This document shows, piece by piece, positions 1 through 11,274 of a DNA stretch of 64,000 nt (position 1 is its first letter; every line of letters begins with the position of its first letter). The notes beneath the pieces are model-generated. The model worked only from the letters and a program-made list of their open reading frames with translations, did not search any database and was not told the origin of the DNA. The translations under genes were made by a program, and so were the position numbers. The stretch covers positions 42,960,109 to 43,024,108 of the forward strand of contig CM030364.1 in NCBI GenBank assembly GCA_017893485.1. The letters run 5' to 3'. Source of the DNA: Hemerocallis citrina. Taxonomy: Eukaryota > Streptophyta > Magnoliopsida > Asparagales > Asphodelaceae.

Positions 1-1120
1 CTGCTACTGAACAATCATAATTAAGTTTCTTCTACAAAACCCCACTTACTTACTATAGTTTTAGCCAATTTCGGCAGATCAACTAATTTAAAGTATTATT
101 ATATGACACAAATTCATCTCATTATCTACTAAAGACTCTTCTTGGCTCGTGTTCCATTGAAGTTTTAAGTGTCAATAAGTCTGGTTCTTGATTCCAACTG
201 TGAATCATTGACCGTGTCTTTAGGACTAGATCATTTCATACAGTTATCTTTGATGAACACATCCTCAAAAAACTCCACAAGTCTAGATTCTTCTAACATA
301 AATTAGATAGATCCAACATCTGTCCACGGAACTACATTCTGCACTTTCTAAACACACAGAAATATTTGTTGTATGTCTTACTTTAGGCCTTTTAGGGTCA
401 TGTACTCTAACAAATGTATCACAACACAAATTTTCACTTTAAAAAAATTATTTGTGTTTTCATGCCATGATCTACAAGGTGTATTCAATTTAGAGTGTAG
501 TAACACATTAGGAATATGATTAACAATACAATATCACCCACAATTACACAAAGTCAAACAACAGTCATTAATATAGAATTTAACATTTCACTAAGTGTTT
601 GATTCTAACTATTATCAATGCCGTTTTGACTGTTATAAATAGAGTGTTCTAGAGATTATGTCAAATGCAAACTTCTCTTAAAATTGTTAAAACATATTCA
701 CCACCTCTATTAAATTGGAAACCTGTTGATCTTAGCATTTAACAAGATTTTTTAATTCATTAAGAATAACAAGTGCTTCATTCTTCATATATATGACAAA
801 CTTATACTAATCATCTACAAAAGCGATTAAATACTTCTGACCAATAATTTTCTCACATAGTCACAAAGCTACTGAGATTACAAATATCAGAATGTATTGA
901 TTCAAAAAGTTGTGAACTCCTAGAGACCATACAAAATAATTTTCTAGTAATCAAAATCTGAATTCAAACTTCACATTTATAATATTTAAAGAAGTGTCAT
1001 TTAGTAGAATTATAAGTTTTAACAAGAACAAATAATTTAATATATAGTTCTCAAATCGTAGCCAATTATGCTATGTTCAAAAACTATACACAATTAGAAC
1101 TATTATGATTAATTGTCTCA
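1..1120 (-). pseudogene. Degenerate Ty1/copia pol (integrase to start of RT)
   Basis: Read on the minus strand, this AT-rich stretch keeps pieces of a copia polyprotein in the right order. At about 780-990 there is a zinc-binding/integrase start with ESIHSDICNL followed by KYLIAFVDD, the usual integrase catalytic neighbourhood. At about 200-430 there is an integrase C-terminal stretch with FFEDVF. At the left edge DLPKLAKTIVSKWGF matches the start of a copia reverse transcriptase. Stops and frameshifts break every frame, so it cannot encode protein. Pol runs off the left edge of the window. The element would supply integrase and RT for retrotransposition if intact. Family assignment is secure at the superfamily level; the lineage is not resolved. 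Confidence 0.7.
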
Positions 1121-1959
1121 TTTGTTAAACTCAACTTATACATGCCATTGACAATATATGCACATTATAAGAGTTAATACAAAATTACTCTTCCAAATTT
1201 CACAAAACTATTTGCTTTCTCTAGTGATTCTAACAATATCCACTTGCTTAAATACATTGAGTAAAGAGTTCTTTCCTTTATTCGTTCTTCATTATCTTCA
1301 TAACGCTAAACATACTAGTTTAGCATTAATAACCCTAAACATGCTAGTTTTCAAGGCGAGAATAACTATGATCTAAAAATCTCAATCATGTGATCAAACG
1401 CACAAAACGTTAATATATTCATCACATGAAAATACTAAAAAAGATTAGAGTAAATCATACCGACACTTCAAGTTAGAAGTATTTTTCAAATTCGATGGAG
1501 AAGCCTACGTAGTGCAGACTTATCATACCATGATGCAAATCCATCGTCTCTAATACACACAATTTGTAAGTAACTCTGAGGTTCCTACATTCATCAAATT
1601 GTTAAAGATTAGCCAATTAAACAAATTATTAGCACTATCTAATTTACAACAATTTAATTGGAGATTCATTTTTATAGTCAAAGCCTATAATTTATCAAAA
1701 TGAATATTTGATCCATAGCACGTAGCCAAAGCAGTTATTCAGATTTGTATTCAATTAAACAATGCATAATACGGTTTTGAACTTTAGCCCTTAGCAATAA
1801 AATTCAAACAAATAATTAAATAACAATTTAAATTTGGTGAAGACTTATCTTTAATTTCGATCTGAATTGGAAATATACTGCAGTAGATCCAGTCTTCTCC
1901 CCAAACACGGAATACAAAATAATACCCAATGGATTGTCTCCACTGGTTAGATCCAGATC

Positions 1960-2250
1960 TAATTCCTTTTAGCTGGATCTGGATCTGATCCAACAATCCA
2001 AATATCAAACAACAAATCTCCATCCAACAGAGCAACTGTTGGACTGGATCTGAATCTGGATTTGCTTCAACAGTTCAAACACCAAACAACAATCTCCAAC
2101 CAATAAAGCAGTTGTTGGACTGGATCTGAATCTGAATCTGCTCTAATAGTCCAAACACCAAACAGCAATCTCCAACCAATAGAGCAGTTGTTGGACTGGA
2201 TCTGAATCTGAATCTGCTCCAACCACCCGAACACCAAACACCAAAAATGT
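1960..2250. repeat. 76-bp tandem repeat, about three copies
   Basis: TTGGACTGGATCTGAATCTG recurs at 2039, 2115 and 2191, exactly 76 bp apart, with a more degenerate unit upstream from about 1960. Each unit ends with a CCAAACACCAAAC-type stretch. It lies inside the putative copia LTR and appears noncoding. Confidence 0.85.
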
Positions 2251-2575
2251 CCAATCAAAAAATTGGATCTGAGTTGTCTCCTTCTTCTCCTTCTATCTCA
2301 CATGAAGATCAATGGAGAAGAAGGTGGAGGAAGAGGCAACATCGACCAGACGCTGGGTTTGGCAACCTCCGGCGACGGCAGTGGCTTGCACGACCCCAGT
2401 GTCAGGGGCAGCGGCAGCGCCCAGCGACGGCGACGCCCCGTGACAGTGATGCCAGCGACGCGACTGCGATGCCCAGCGACGCGTCTCCGATCGGATTTCG
2501 GCGACGTCAGTGACACCAGTGGAGGCGACGCCCATCGGCGGTTGTGGGGGGCGGCTACGGCAACGTGATCCAACA
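2251..2575. other. GC-rich block within the putative LTR
   Basis: This block is far richer in G and C than its surroundings and made largely of GCGACG-like triplets. It is open in several frames on both strands, as expected when GC-rich DNA lacks stop codons. None of the translations resembles a known domain. Similar GC-rich blocks occur at 8130-8780 and 31200-32090, both inside LTR sequence. Confidence 0.5.
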
Positions 2576-2909
2576 AGATTCATCTTCTCTCTCTTAATCT
2601 CAAAATTAATTATAAATATCTCAAGATTGTTAGAGATTATGGGAGATAATAACAATAGAAATTAGGGTTAATATCCTAAACTGAGGTGTTTGAGATATTT
2701 ACCCTAGGTATCAAAATTGGAATACCTAGACTACTATCACAAGCCAGTATTTATAAGATAAATACTGGTTTAGGTACTGGGTTCTCAACCCACTCAACCC
2801 GCATTCCGATATCCATACAATTAGTACGTGTAACACACGTGTTACCCATAGAATAATATTACACATAATATTATTCATATAGTGAGAATATACCTATATA
2901 TATCCAACA

Positions 2910-3488
2910 GAGGTGACCACGGATGAGAGTGACAGTGAAAGCGCGGCTTATAATTCCACTCGGGATGAATTGCTTCAAACTGCGGAACAGATCTTTAGTC
3001 ATGCTGCAGATGAGTATTCAGATGTCAAGGAAAGGTTTGACAGATGGAAGGAGTATTTGCCGAGCTATCGTGATGCCTACATGTCTTTGAGTACACCTGT
3101 CATCTGCTCTCCCTATTCAAGGTTGGAGCTGTTGAAATGGGACCCTCTTTATAATATGACTGACTTCAATGACATGAATTTGCACCAGCTACTGTTTGAT
3201 TATGGGTTACCAGGAGAAGATAGACAGTTTGATCCTAATGATGCTGATGTTAATCTTATTCCTCAGCTAGTGGAGAAGGTAGCTCTTCCAATCCTACACC
3301 ATGAGCTTGCACACTGCTGGGATATGTTCAGCACCAAAAGGACAGAAAATGCAGTTTTTGCCACTAATTTGGTCCTTACTTATGTTGATGCATCAAGCAA
3401 AACCCTACAGGAGTTACTATCAGTTGTCCCAACAGAGAAAACACGATTTATGTGTCTTAGTCCGACTCCAAATGTTTGGGATATATGA
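2910..3488 (+). pseudogene. ILP1: ILP1-like GCFC-domain gene fragment
   Basis: The translation contains TTDESDSESAAYNSTRDELL, a DAYMSLS segment, SPYSRLELLKWDPL and VEKVALPILHHELAHCWDM, followed by NAVFATNLVLTYV. These are characteristic of plant ILP1 (INCREASED LEVEL OF POLYPLOIDY1), a nuclear GCFC-domain protein related to PAXBP1, described in Arabidopsis as a transcriptional repressor affecting endoreduplication. Only about 190 of the roughly 900 residues are present. The left end is cut by the copia LTR in mid-coding sequence. After about residue 170 similarity fails and the frame closes, consistent with internal deletions. There is no start of its own. I regard it as a dead fragment; the 5' part may continue left of the window beyond the copia element. 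Confidence 0.8.
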
Positions 3489-3705
3489 ATTTAATGATGA
3501 TGATGATGGCGCTTGACATTCTTGTTTTGGGTGCTCATGTTGGAACCTTATGATGGTTAAAATGTTTTATTCCTTATTTCCTTTACTCTCCACACCAGAA
3601 AGCAACAGATCTTCCTTAAAGATTGTGGAACATATAGAGTAATAGTTCATCTTTTAACAACTTTTGGACATATTGGATCTGCATCTTTGCAGGATGGTGG
3701 AAGCG
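3489..3705. other. Decayed gene remnant between ILP1 fragment and CACTA
   Basis: No open frame. It ends with a good splice-acceptor-like sequence (TTTGCAG at 3686-3692) followed by 13 bases before the CACTA terminus. It is probably the tail of the disrupted ILP1-like locus. Confidence 0.4.
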
Positions 3706-4096
3706 CACTACAACAGATGAAGGATTTACCGGCGTATATTTCTCGGCGTTTTACCAATAGCGTCGGGGTAGGATAAGACCAGGATTGGGTCGCAAAATTG
3801 TATAGTTATACACCGGCGGTCTCTACAAAATGCCGGTGAATTATAATATTCACCGGCGTTTTTTAAAAAACACGCCGGTGAATAGAAAGCGATAATGTAT
3901 CTCCGCAATTCTTCTCCCATTCACCAGCGTTTATTAGTAAAAACGCCGGTGAATTTACTGGGATAAATCCCCATTCCTACCTCGAAACCCTTTCATTTCG
4001 TTTGAGTTTTTTTTTTCCCGAACCTTAATTTCTTTGTGCCTCCTTTCGCCGTCGCCACTGGGTCTCCTTTCGCGCGACGTCGGGGCCTCATCGCAA

Positions 4097-4140
<44 letters not shown>

Positions 4141-4239
4141 CCTCCGATTTTATTGTTCGGCGGTGGCAATTTGGGGGTTAGGATCTCCGTCGTCGCCATT
4201 GGGTCTCCTTTCGCGCGACGTCGGGGCCTCATCACAATG

Positions 4240-4284
<45 letters not shown>

Positions 4285-6090
4285 ACTTCTTGATTTTATT
4301 GTGAGGCGGTGGCGATTAGGGGGTTACGGTCTCCGCCGTCGCCACTGGGTCGCCATTGTAAGGCTGGGTCTCCTTTCGATGTTGGGATTGTCGTTATTAT
4401 TTGGGGGTTAGGGATTGTTTTTGAGGCCGTGGAAATTTTGATGTTGAAATTGTGTAGGGTTTTCAGTTGAGGTATTTGAAGGTTAGGGTTGGAATGTTCA
4501 ATTTCTAAGTTGCATTGTGGTGGTTCACCCTTTTTTTTGTATAGGGGAAGTGATGAAAAATGAGCTAGGTCAATTTGATTGTATTGATGACAATGTTTAG
4601 GCAAAAAAATTTAAAGGGGGGAATTATCTCATTACCAATGTTGTTGGCATGTAGTAATTAGCCCTAGTGTTTTAACTATCTCATTCTTGCAGTTTTTAAT
4701 TGTGGAAAAATTAGATGTTAGTTGATTCTAGATGGTTGGATTCATTTGATGTGCTACATTTGCTCATCATTTGTTTCCGAATTGCTGCCACTTAGTCATA
4801 CCACTTTGGGTTTATATGTTTGATCAGTAAGGCCTTACTTTATTAGTGCAACATAGGCCAATATGAATGAATACTTGAATGGAGGAGAAATTACAACAAT
4901 GGGGCCACTCTGTATCGTTTTTGTTTCTACACTTTCTATATGATATAGTATTGAAGCCATTACAGTTAGTACTTATGAATTTTATTTAAAATATTGGGGA
5001 CAATGCGTATTTTTTATCAGTTCCTTCGGAATACCTGCTCATGTTCTGATCCCACTATATCAAGTAACAATGTATTCATGCATAACTTGAGAGTGAAACT
5101 TTTCCCCTCTGTTGCATATGGATGTTCAGCTTCTCCTTCTTCATTAGACTGTGAAGTTGTAATCCACTGAAAGTAGTTATAACCAGAATCTTCGGGGCCA
5201 TGATAATTAGCACAACCGAATCTTTCAATCCGGGGCCATGATAATCACTGCCTTCCAATCTTTTAATCCTTTTTGGTTCAGAGTAAACTGGAACTATTAT
5301 GCATTTGGAGATGGGTTAGTTGCTTTTTAGTCTGAATAAGGAGATGAGATGGATCATGTATCTGAAGTTGCACACTATGATTTTTTGAGGAGCGACTAGT
5401 GATGGAAATTTTTTATCTAAACTTTATATACAATTATATCATGATGTCTACATGAGTATCAGTTTCTAACGTAATGTTCATGCTTGTTGCTTGGGTTTGA
5501 AAATGAGATTGTTCTTTGTCGTATGGTTTTAAGTGATGATGAGATGGATTATGTAACTGAAGTTGCATACTATGATTTACAGAGGAGTGACTAGTGATGA
5601 AATAATTTTGTTTGAACTTATGTTGTGATTTCAATTGACAGTTATGTCACGAGTATTATAAAAGTATAAGTTTCATTTCGGTTAGTTTAAATTTTGCCTG
5701 CATTTGGCAGTGAAAGTATTCTTTTTCACTCTTTGTAATTCAATAATTTGAACTCTAAATTCTGGTTTTGATTGTATGAGTGCTCCTTTTTTTTTTAAAT
5801 TTATATACCTACACCGGCGTTTGTAAAAACGCCGGTGTAGAATGAATATCAGGGGAGAAGAGGGCAGTCTTGAATACGCCTTACACCAGCGTTTTTGCGA
5901 CCGCCAGTATATCTTACCGATTTACCAGCGTTCGTAAAAAATACCGGTGTAGACCCCCTTATTCTGCGACGTCTGATTCGGCGGCATTAGCACCGGCGAT
6001 TTTTAAAATGTCGGTGAATTATTCACCGGCATTTTAAACCGCCGATGAATATCACAAAAAACGCCGGTCTGTCTGTTGTGTGGTGTAGTG
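3706..6090. mobile_element. Non-autonomous CACTA (En/Spm) transposon
   Basis: The element begins CACTACAACAGATGAAGG and ends with the inverse (TGTTGTGTGGTGTAGTG), so both termini are CACTA-type. It is flanked by a perfect 3-bp duplication GCG (3703-3705 and 6091-6093), the size expected for this superfamily. Both subterminal regions carry many copies of an ACACCGGCG / CGCCGGTG motif in both orientations, often as A/T-centred hairpins, as expected for transposase-binding sites. No transposase-like frame is present, so it would need help in trans. The 2385-bp length is typical of deletion derivatives. Confidence 0.93.
4046..4345. repeat. Internal 143-bp repeats with (CT)n tracts inside CACTA
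   Basis: GTCGCCACTGGGTCTCCTTT at 4049 recurs at 4192 and, truncated, near 4336. The first two copies are each followed by a long CT microsatellite (about 4101-4137 and 4243-4287). CT slippage explains the serine/leucine-rich open frames here. Confidence 0.8.
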
Positions 6091-6395
6091 GCGCTTCTGT
6101 AGCGTGATGGTAGTTCAAATCTGATGAGGTGAGTTTGTCCAAATTTACAAGCTGAAGGTAAATCTGTCATTGATTCCCATTTCCGGTCTTTCTGAGCCGT
6201 TAATTTTTAGTGTGTTTTTTCTGTGACCTGTTTCTTACCTAGATGAAAGTGATTTGTCTGGAACGGATGAAATACTCTTTCATGAAAGAGGGATAATGAA
6301 TTTAGGGAAAGAATTGCGTTTGTTTTGTTATTTTGAAAAGAGTTTTCTGAATAGAGTTTTCTGAAAACTGTATTCTGAATAGAGTTATTCTGAAA

Positions 6396-7600
6396 ATGAG
6401 TTTAAAAGCTGTTCGGTTATATTTATTTCTGAAAACTGTATTCTGAAAGCTGTTTATCTGAAAAAGAGAGTTCAGAAGCTGTTCTGTTATATTTCTAGCT
6501 GAAAACTGTTATCTGAAAGCTGTTTTTCTGAAAAAACGAGTTTAAAAGCTGTTCTGTTATATTTCTTGCTGAAAACTGTTATCTGAAAGCTGTTTTTCTG
6601 AAAAAACGAGTTCAAAAGCTGTTCGGTTATATTTCTAGCTGAAAACTGTTATCTGAAAGCTGTTTTTCTGAAAAAACGAGTTTAAAAGTTGTTTTGTTAT
6701 ATTTCTTACTGAAAACTGTTATCTGAAAGCTGTTTTTCTGAAAAAACGAGTTTAAAAGCTGTTCGGTTATATTTCTTGCTGAAAACTGTTATCTGAAAGC
6801 TGTTTTTCTGAAAAAACGAGTTTAAAAGCTGTTCGGTTATATTTCTTGCTAAAAACTATTATCTGAAAGCTGTTTTTCTGAAAAAACGAGTTTAAAAGCT
6901 GTTTTGTTATATTTCTAGCTGAAAACTGTTATTTGAAAGCTGTTTTTCTGAAAAAACGAGTTTAAAAGCTATTCTGTTATATTTCTAGCTGAAAACTGTT
7001 ATCTGAAAGCTGTTTTTCTGAAAAAACGAGTTTAAAAGCTGTTTTGTTATATTTCTTGCTGAAAACTGTTATCTGAAAGCTGTTTTTCTGAAAAAGCGAG
7101 TTTAAAAGCTATTCGGTTATATTTCTTGCTGAAAACTGTTATCTGAAAGCTGTTTTTCTGAAAAAACGAGTTTAAAAGCTATTTTGTTATATTTCTAGCT
7201 GAAAACTATTATCTGAAAGCTGTTTTTCTGAAAAAACGAGTTTAAAAGCTATTTTGTTATATTTCTTGCTGAAAACTGTTATCTGAAAGCTGTTTTTCTG
7301 AAAAAACGAGTTTAAAAGCTGTTTTGTTATATTTCTTGCTGAAAACTGTTATCTGAAAGCTGTTTTTCTGAAAAAGAGAGTTTAAAAGCTGTTCTGTTAT
7401 ATTTCTAGCTGAAAACTGTTATCTGAAAGCTGTTTTTCTGAAAAAGAGCGTTTAAAAGCTGTTCTGTTATATTTCTAGCTGAAAACTGTTTTCTAAAAGC
7501 TGTTTTTCTGAAAAGAGAGTTGAAAAACTGTTTGGTTATATTTATTGCTGAAAACTGTTATCTGAAAGCTGTTTTCCTGAAAAAGAGAGTATTAAAAGCT
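6396..7600. repeat. 60-bp minisatellite, about 20 copies
   Basis: Some 20 head-to-tail units of almost exactly 60 bp, each containing GAAAACTGTTATCTGAAAGC, then GTTTTTCTGAAAAAACGAG, TTTAAAAGCTGTT and GGTTATATTTCT. The middle units differ at only a few bases; the first and last are more diverged. The unit contains internal CTGAAA sub-repeats. There are no spacers and no long open frame, so it is a tandem array and not CRISPR or coding. Confidence 0.97.
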
Positions 7601-7619
7601 GTTTTCCAACGGAAGGGAC

Positions 7620-8850
7620 ACAAGGCAGAGTTAACGATAAATAAATTGGAACTACTTGCATAAGAGGTCAATTAATCTTGAACTAGAATAAATGAAAAAG
7701 TTCAAGTGGACTTGCTTTTTTCCTTGTAGACGATTCAATAAAATAAGAATAACGGGATAAAAATCCCGGGGAGCAATCCCAAGAGCACGTGCGAGATGCG
7801 TGCCAAAATACCACACATCAAATCTCAACTCCACATCAGTACAGCACATACACAACCCAACTTCACTTCAGCAAAACAACCCCTTCAACAACTCCAAGGC
7901 AGCAACAACAATCCAATCCGCTCCCCAAACACCAAACACCAATACAACACCCAACAGCAACCCACCACACAATCCCCAATACAACCAATACACCACTACA
8001 ATCAGATCCCCAAAACAACAACTTCAATCTGAATCCCAAAACACCAATACAATCATCCAATCAATATACTGTTCTTCTTCTTCACAGCCAGACAGAGAGA
8101 GAGAGCGCGCGGGAGAATAGAAATGGCAGGGACTGGCGGGAGGCTTGCGACTGGAGGGGGAGCAGCAGCGACTGGCGGATGTCGACTGGAGAGGAAGTCT
8201 CAGGCGGCGGCGCTGGCGCGATGACGACGACGATGGGAGCGAGCGACTGGGGAGTCACGACTGGAGACTCGAGCGAAGGCGGCAAGACGAGGAGGATGCG
8301 AGGAAGACGACGATGGCTCGAGGGTTGCGATGGAGAAGGCGAGCGGGAGGTTCAGGCGGCGGCTCGAAGTAGTGGATGAAGACGATGACAGAAGGCGTGA
8401 AAGGCTGGCGATGGCTTTCGCGGCGGAGGACTTCGATGATGGCGGAGCTCGTCGTTGAGGCGGAGCTCGAGGCTGTCAATGAGAAGCGGAGGTGGCTCCA
8501 GTGATGGGGTCGACAGGAGCGGCGACTGAGCACGCCAGAGATGAGCGGGAGGACAGAGGCGCGAGGTGATGATGGAACTTGTGGGTCTCGTTCGATGGTG
8601 GCAACGAGGAAGAAGAAGAGGCTGGCGGCGCGTCGAGTGTTGAAGACGATGTAGAGTGGCACAATGGCGGCAGTGGAGGAGGTGGGGCTTCGGTTGGGTT
8701 CGACGAGGTCGGCGACTGAGGTGAGGGGCTGCGAGCGGCGGAATGGAGGAAGAGAGGGGTTCTGTTGTTTTGTTTGGGTTCTGTTGTTTTGTTTGGTTTA
8801 GGAAGAGAGTTGGAAAATAGGGGGTATGAGTATTCTGAATATTGTTTGGA
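7620..8850 (-). repeat. Reversed partial copy of a long gypsy-type LTR
   Basis: On the minus strand this region runs parallel to 31100-32360 of the solo LTR described below. Shared landmarks in the same order are a GC-rich block, CTGCCTTGGAGTT, GTGTTTGGTGTTT, a CACGTG-containing stretch and CCCGGGAT followed by TCCCGTTATTCT. Both LTR ends are missing. The GC-rich part (about 8130-8780) is open in several frames, but the translations look like no protein family. Confidence 0.7.
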
Positions 8851-8929
8851 AAAAACACTTAAAACAAACGCCAACTCAGAATAGAGTTTTCTAAAAATGA
8901 AAAAAAAATACTAAAACAAACAGACAATA

Positions 8930-9528
8930 CCGCAAAATGCATTGTATGCTTTTCTTTCACTTTTAAATCATCTTTGAAATCACAGTATTTGAAGTATCCT
9001 TTTGTAAATTTTCTTTCTCAGGCATTTGCTTAATGAACCCAAATAGATCACTAAAATGTTTTTTTTGCAACCGATTGACTAAGATACTTGATTTTTTAAC
9101 TGCTTGTTCGGTTTCTCAACGTCCTGTATTGAAGTACTCTATTGCTTACCATCTATGATGACATAATATGTTGGTTATAGACTTCTAGTTTCACCGTAAG
9201 TACTTGGTTAGCTCTGATTGTTATTCTTTGTTATACCTATGCTTTACAGAGTTTTGTCTAGAAAATTTTGTGGAGTAGGTGTACGAAACACAAAGTGATG
9301 ATTACAAAATTTTGCTCTCTTGACTTCGGTGCTATTGTAGTATAAGTGTATAACAAATATTATTTGTTAACTAATCACTTATACAAGAGTGATTAACAAT
9401 ACTCTTAGCATCAAAGGTGGTGATATTGAGTTTGACTTGTGTAAAAATTATAGGGACCTGGATGGCTCCACCCAGATTCGGCAAGATTCAATTTCCCTCA
9501 AGTTAATTATCATCATCTGACTCTCTCA
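8930..9528. other. Intergenic, no gene seen
   Basis: AT-rich DNA without convincing frames or splice structure. One notable inverted repeat near 9337-9383 pairs GTATAAGTG with CACTTATAC around a second inverted repeat, AACAAAT / ATTTGTT. Confidence 0.6.
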
Positions 9529-10311
9529 GAGCATCCACAGCCGTGTGGTATATTTTCATTTTATGCATTTTATAGCATTTTGAGCATTGCAGTTGTGTGT
9601 TATATATGCATATATTGGCATTTTACCTACAATAGAATGCTATATTTAAGGGAAAATATAGCAATATGCATATTATAGCACATGTTTCGTCCCAAATATT
9701 TTCTAATATTTTTAATCCATCTGACAAACACACGAAAGATGATGTTTCGTCCGATGAAATTAGATTATTTTTAATTAAAAAAAACACCAGAAAAGAAAAA
9801 AGAGCACGGACGAAACATCATGTTTGGTCCAAGGAAATTGAGGGGGGTTTTTTCCAAAAATTTTGACATTTTTTGGATTCTATGAGTTGAATTGTACATG
9901 ATTTTCAATGAAGCATCTGATTGGGACGGTTGAATTGACATTAAAAATAACACCTAACTTAAAGAAGAAAAAAAAACATCATGTTTCCTCCAAGGGAATG
10001 GAAGGCTTTTTTGCAAGAGCTTTGGCATTTTTTGGAGATTTTATGGGTGTGATTGTATATGATTAAATATGGAGCGTCTGATTGGGACGGTTGGATTGAC
10101 GTTAAAATAACACGAAAAAACAAAAATCCCATCCGAAAGTTTTGTTGATTTAAAAATATAAAAAAATAAAAACTCTTCGTCGATATTTCATCCGTTCAAA
10201 TTTTCTCTACCTCTGCTATATTTTGTTATTTCGCCACCGCAGCAAAGCAACGAAATGTTGTTTTTATTTATCCATATATGCATTTTATAGCATACATGAC
10301 TCTGGATGCTC
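9529..10311. mobile_element. Harbinger-like MITE, 3-bp TSD TCA
   Basis: The termini are GAGCATCCACAGCCGTG and, inverted at the right, CATGACTCTGGATGCTC, flanked by TCA on both sides (9526-9528 and 10312-10314). Two imperfect direct copies of a roughly 150-bp block (about 9805-9955 and 9975-10115) lie inside, each with a GTTTCGTCC / GGACGAAAC-type palindrome and a GATTGGGACGGTTG stretch. No transposase. The end sequence and 3-bp duplication match the two other MITEs in the window, so they are one superfamily. PIF/Harbinger is the best fit. Confidence 0.8.
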
Positions 10312-10963
10312 TCATAGTGTCAACCCTTACTTATTCAGCACCAAAATTGTGAATAAGAGAGGGTGTTTCCATATCGCTAAATGGATTGTAGGCTTCTTCC
10401 AAATTCTCCTAGACAGTCACAAATCCTTAGAAGAAAACAGAAAGATGATAGATTTTCTGTAAGGAATTGGATTCTTACAATATGGTCCAAATAAAGCTGA
10501 GATATAAACAAAACTCTTTCCCATCTAAGCTAAAGAGCTCGTATTACCATACCTAATCGCAATCACTGAATAGCTAAGAGCATCCACAGTCGTCAGTCGT
10601 TTATGGTTAAAATATGCATAAATGCATATAACAATCTCTTGTTTTGCTGCAGTCGTAGAATGCTATATTTTACCTTTTTAAATTAAAATAATAACAGACG
10701 GTGCTTCATATTGCATCGAAGAGGAAAAAAATAAAAAAACATTTAAAAATGTGGGACGGCATATCATGTTGCGTCAGAGAGGAAAAAAAATTAAAATGGT
10801 TGGACGACACTTGCCGTTGAAGTGCCGTCCGAGGAAAAAAATCATACTCGAAGTGCAAAAAAATTACAAAAAAACTATAAAAAATTATAAAAAATTACAA
10901 AAAATTTACAAAAATTACAAAAAAATTACAAAAAATTACAAAAAACTACAGAGAGGGGTGGGA

Positions 10964-11209
10964 TGTATTAGAATATGTCAATATCTTTTATATGTAGTAT
11001 CTTTTATATTTAGTATACACTAATTTAGGAATCATGGCAACACAATTATTGGAATCAATCAGTCACAATTATGGCAACACAATTAGAGGAATCAATCAGT
11101 AGAAATCATGCAACACAATTATAGGAATCAATTATGATTTTGTAGCCAAGGTTGTTGTATATATACATGGTTATCATATCAATGAAAAGCAAGGCAAATA
11201 TTTCTATCA
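10964..11209 (+). repeat. 5' LTR of copia element
   Basis: TG at 10964 to CA at 11209, followed immediately by the initiator-Met primer-binding site. It contains three short repeats of an AATCA-type motif separated by GGCAACACAATTA. Confidence 0.92.
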
Positions 11210-11274
11210 TGGTATCAGTAAGCCTAGGTTTCAAATAATCTCTCCCTTCCTCTCCAATACCTTCATCCTCCCTC

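Larger units (their letters stand above)
1531..2909 (-). repeat. Probable 5' LTR of the minus-strand copia element
   Basis: The segment is bounded by TG at 1531 and CA at 2909. The outer end (minus strand TGTTGGATATATATAGG) directly abuts the ILP1-like coding fragment, consistent with an insertion edge. The inner end is next to TGGTAT, a weak match to an initiator-Met primer-binding site. It holds a 76-bp tandem repeat and a GC-rich block. The partner LTR and the second target-site copy lie outside the window, so the LTR call rests on one end, on position and on the pol remnants beside it. The inner boundary is less certain than the outer one. Confidence 0.4.
3693..6128 (+). pseudogene. Small putative exon split by the CACTA element
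   Basis: If the CACTA element and one GCG copy are removed, an acceptor (TTTGCAG ending at 3692) and a donor (GTGAGT at 6129) frame a short exon-like segment made of 3693-3705 plus 6094-6128. It may belong to the ILP1-like locus, but I could not match it to a specific part of that protein, and it may be noncoding. Confidence 0.3.
6315..8925. mobile_element. Composite repeat block with short inverted ends
   Basis: The left edge has GCGTTTGTTTTGTTATTTT and the right edge has the approximate inverse (AATACTAAAACAAACAGAC). Between them lie a 60-bp minisatellite and a reversed long-LTR fragment. I could not find a convincing target-site duplication, so the class (perhaps hAT-like) and exact ends are uncertain. 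Confidence 0.35.

Noticed and set aside
2263..2655. Overlapping GC-rich frames near 2.3-2.6 kb as gene candidates
   Set aside because: No domain, open on both strands, inside the putative copia LTR.
6396..7600. Regular 60-bp repeats as a possible CRISPR array
   Set aside because: There are no unique spacers, units are directly contiguous, and the context is a plant genome.
7789..8858. Several long GC-rich open frames on both strands
   Set aside because: Overlapping frames on both strands, Arg/Ser/Pro-rich translations and clear homology to the middle of a long LTR indicate noncoding DNA.
9666..9866. 66-codon frame as a small gene
   Set aside because: Lies wholly within a MITE with 3-bp duplication and has Lys-rich low-complexity composition.
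10751..11023. Lys/Tyr/Asn-rich 90-codon frame
   Set aside because: Repeated AAATTACAAAA-type sequence inside a MITE and the beginning of a copia LTR.
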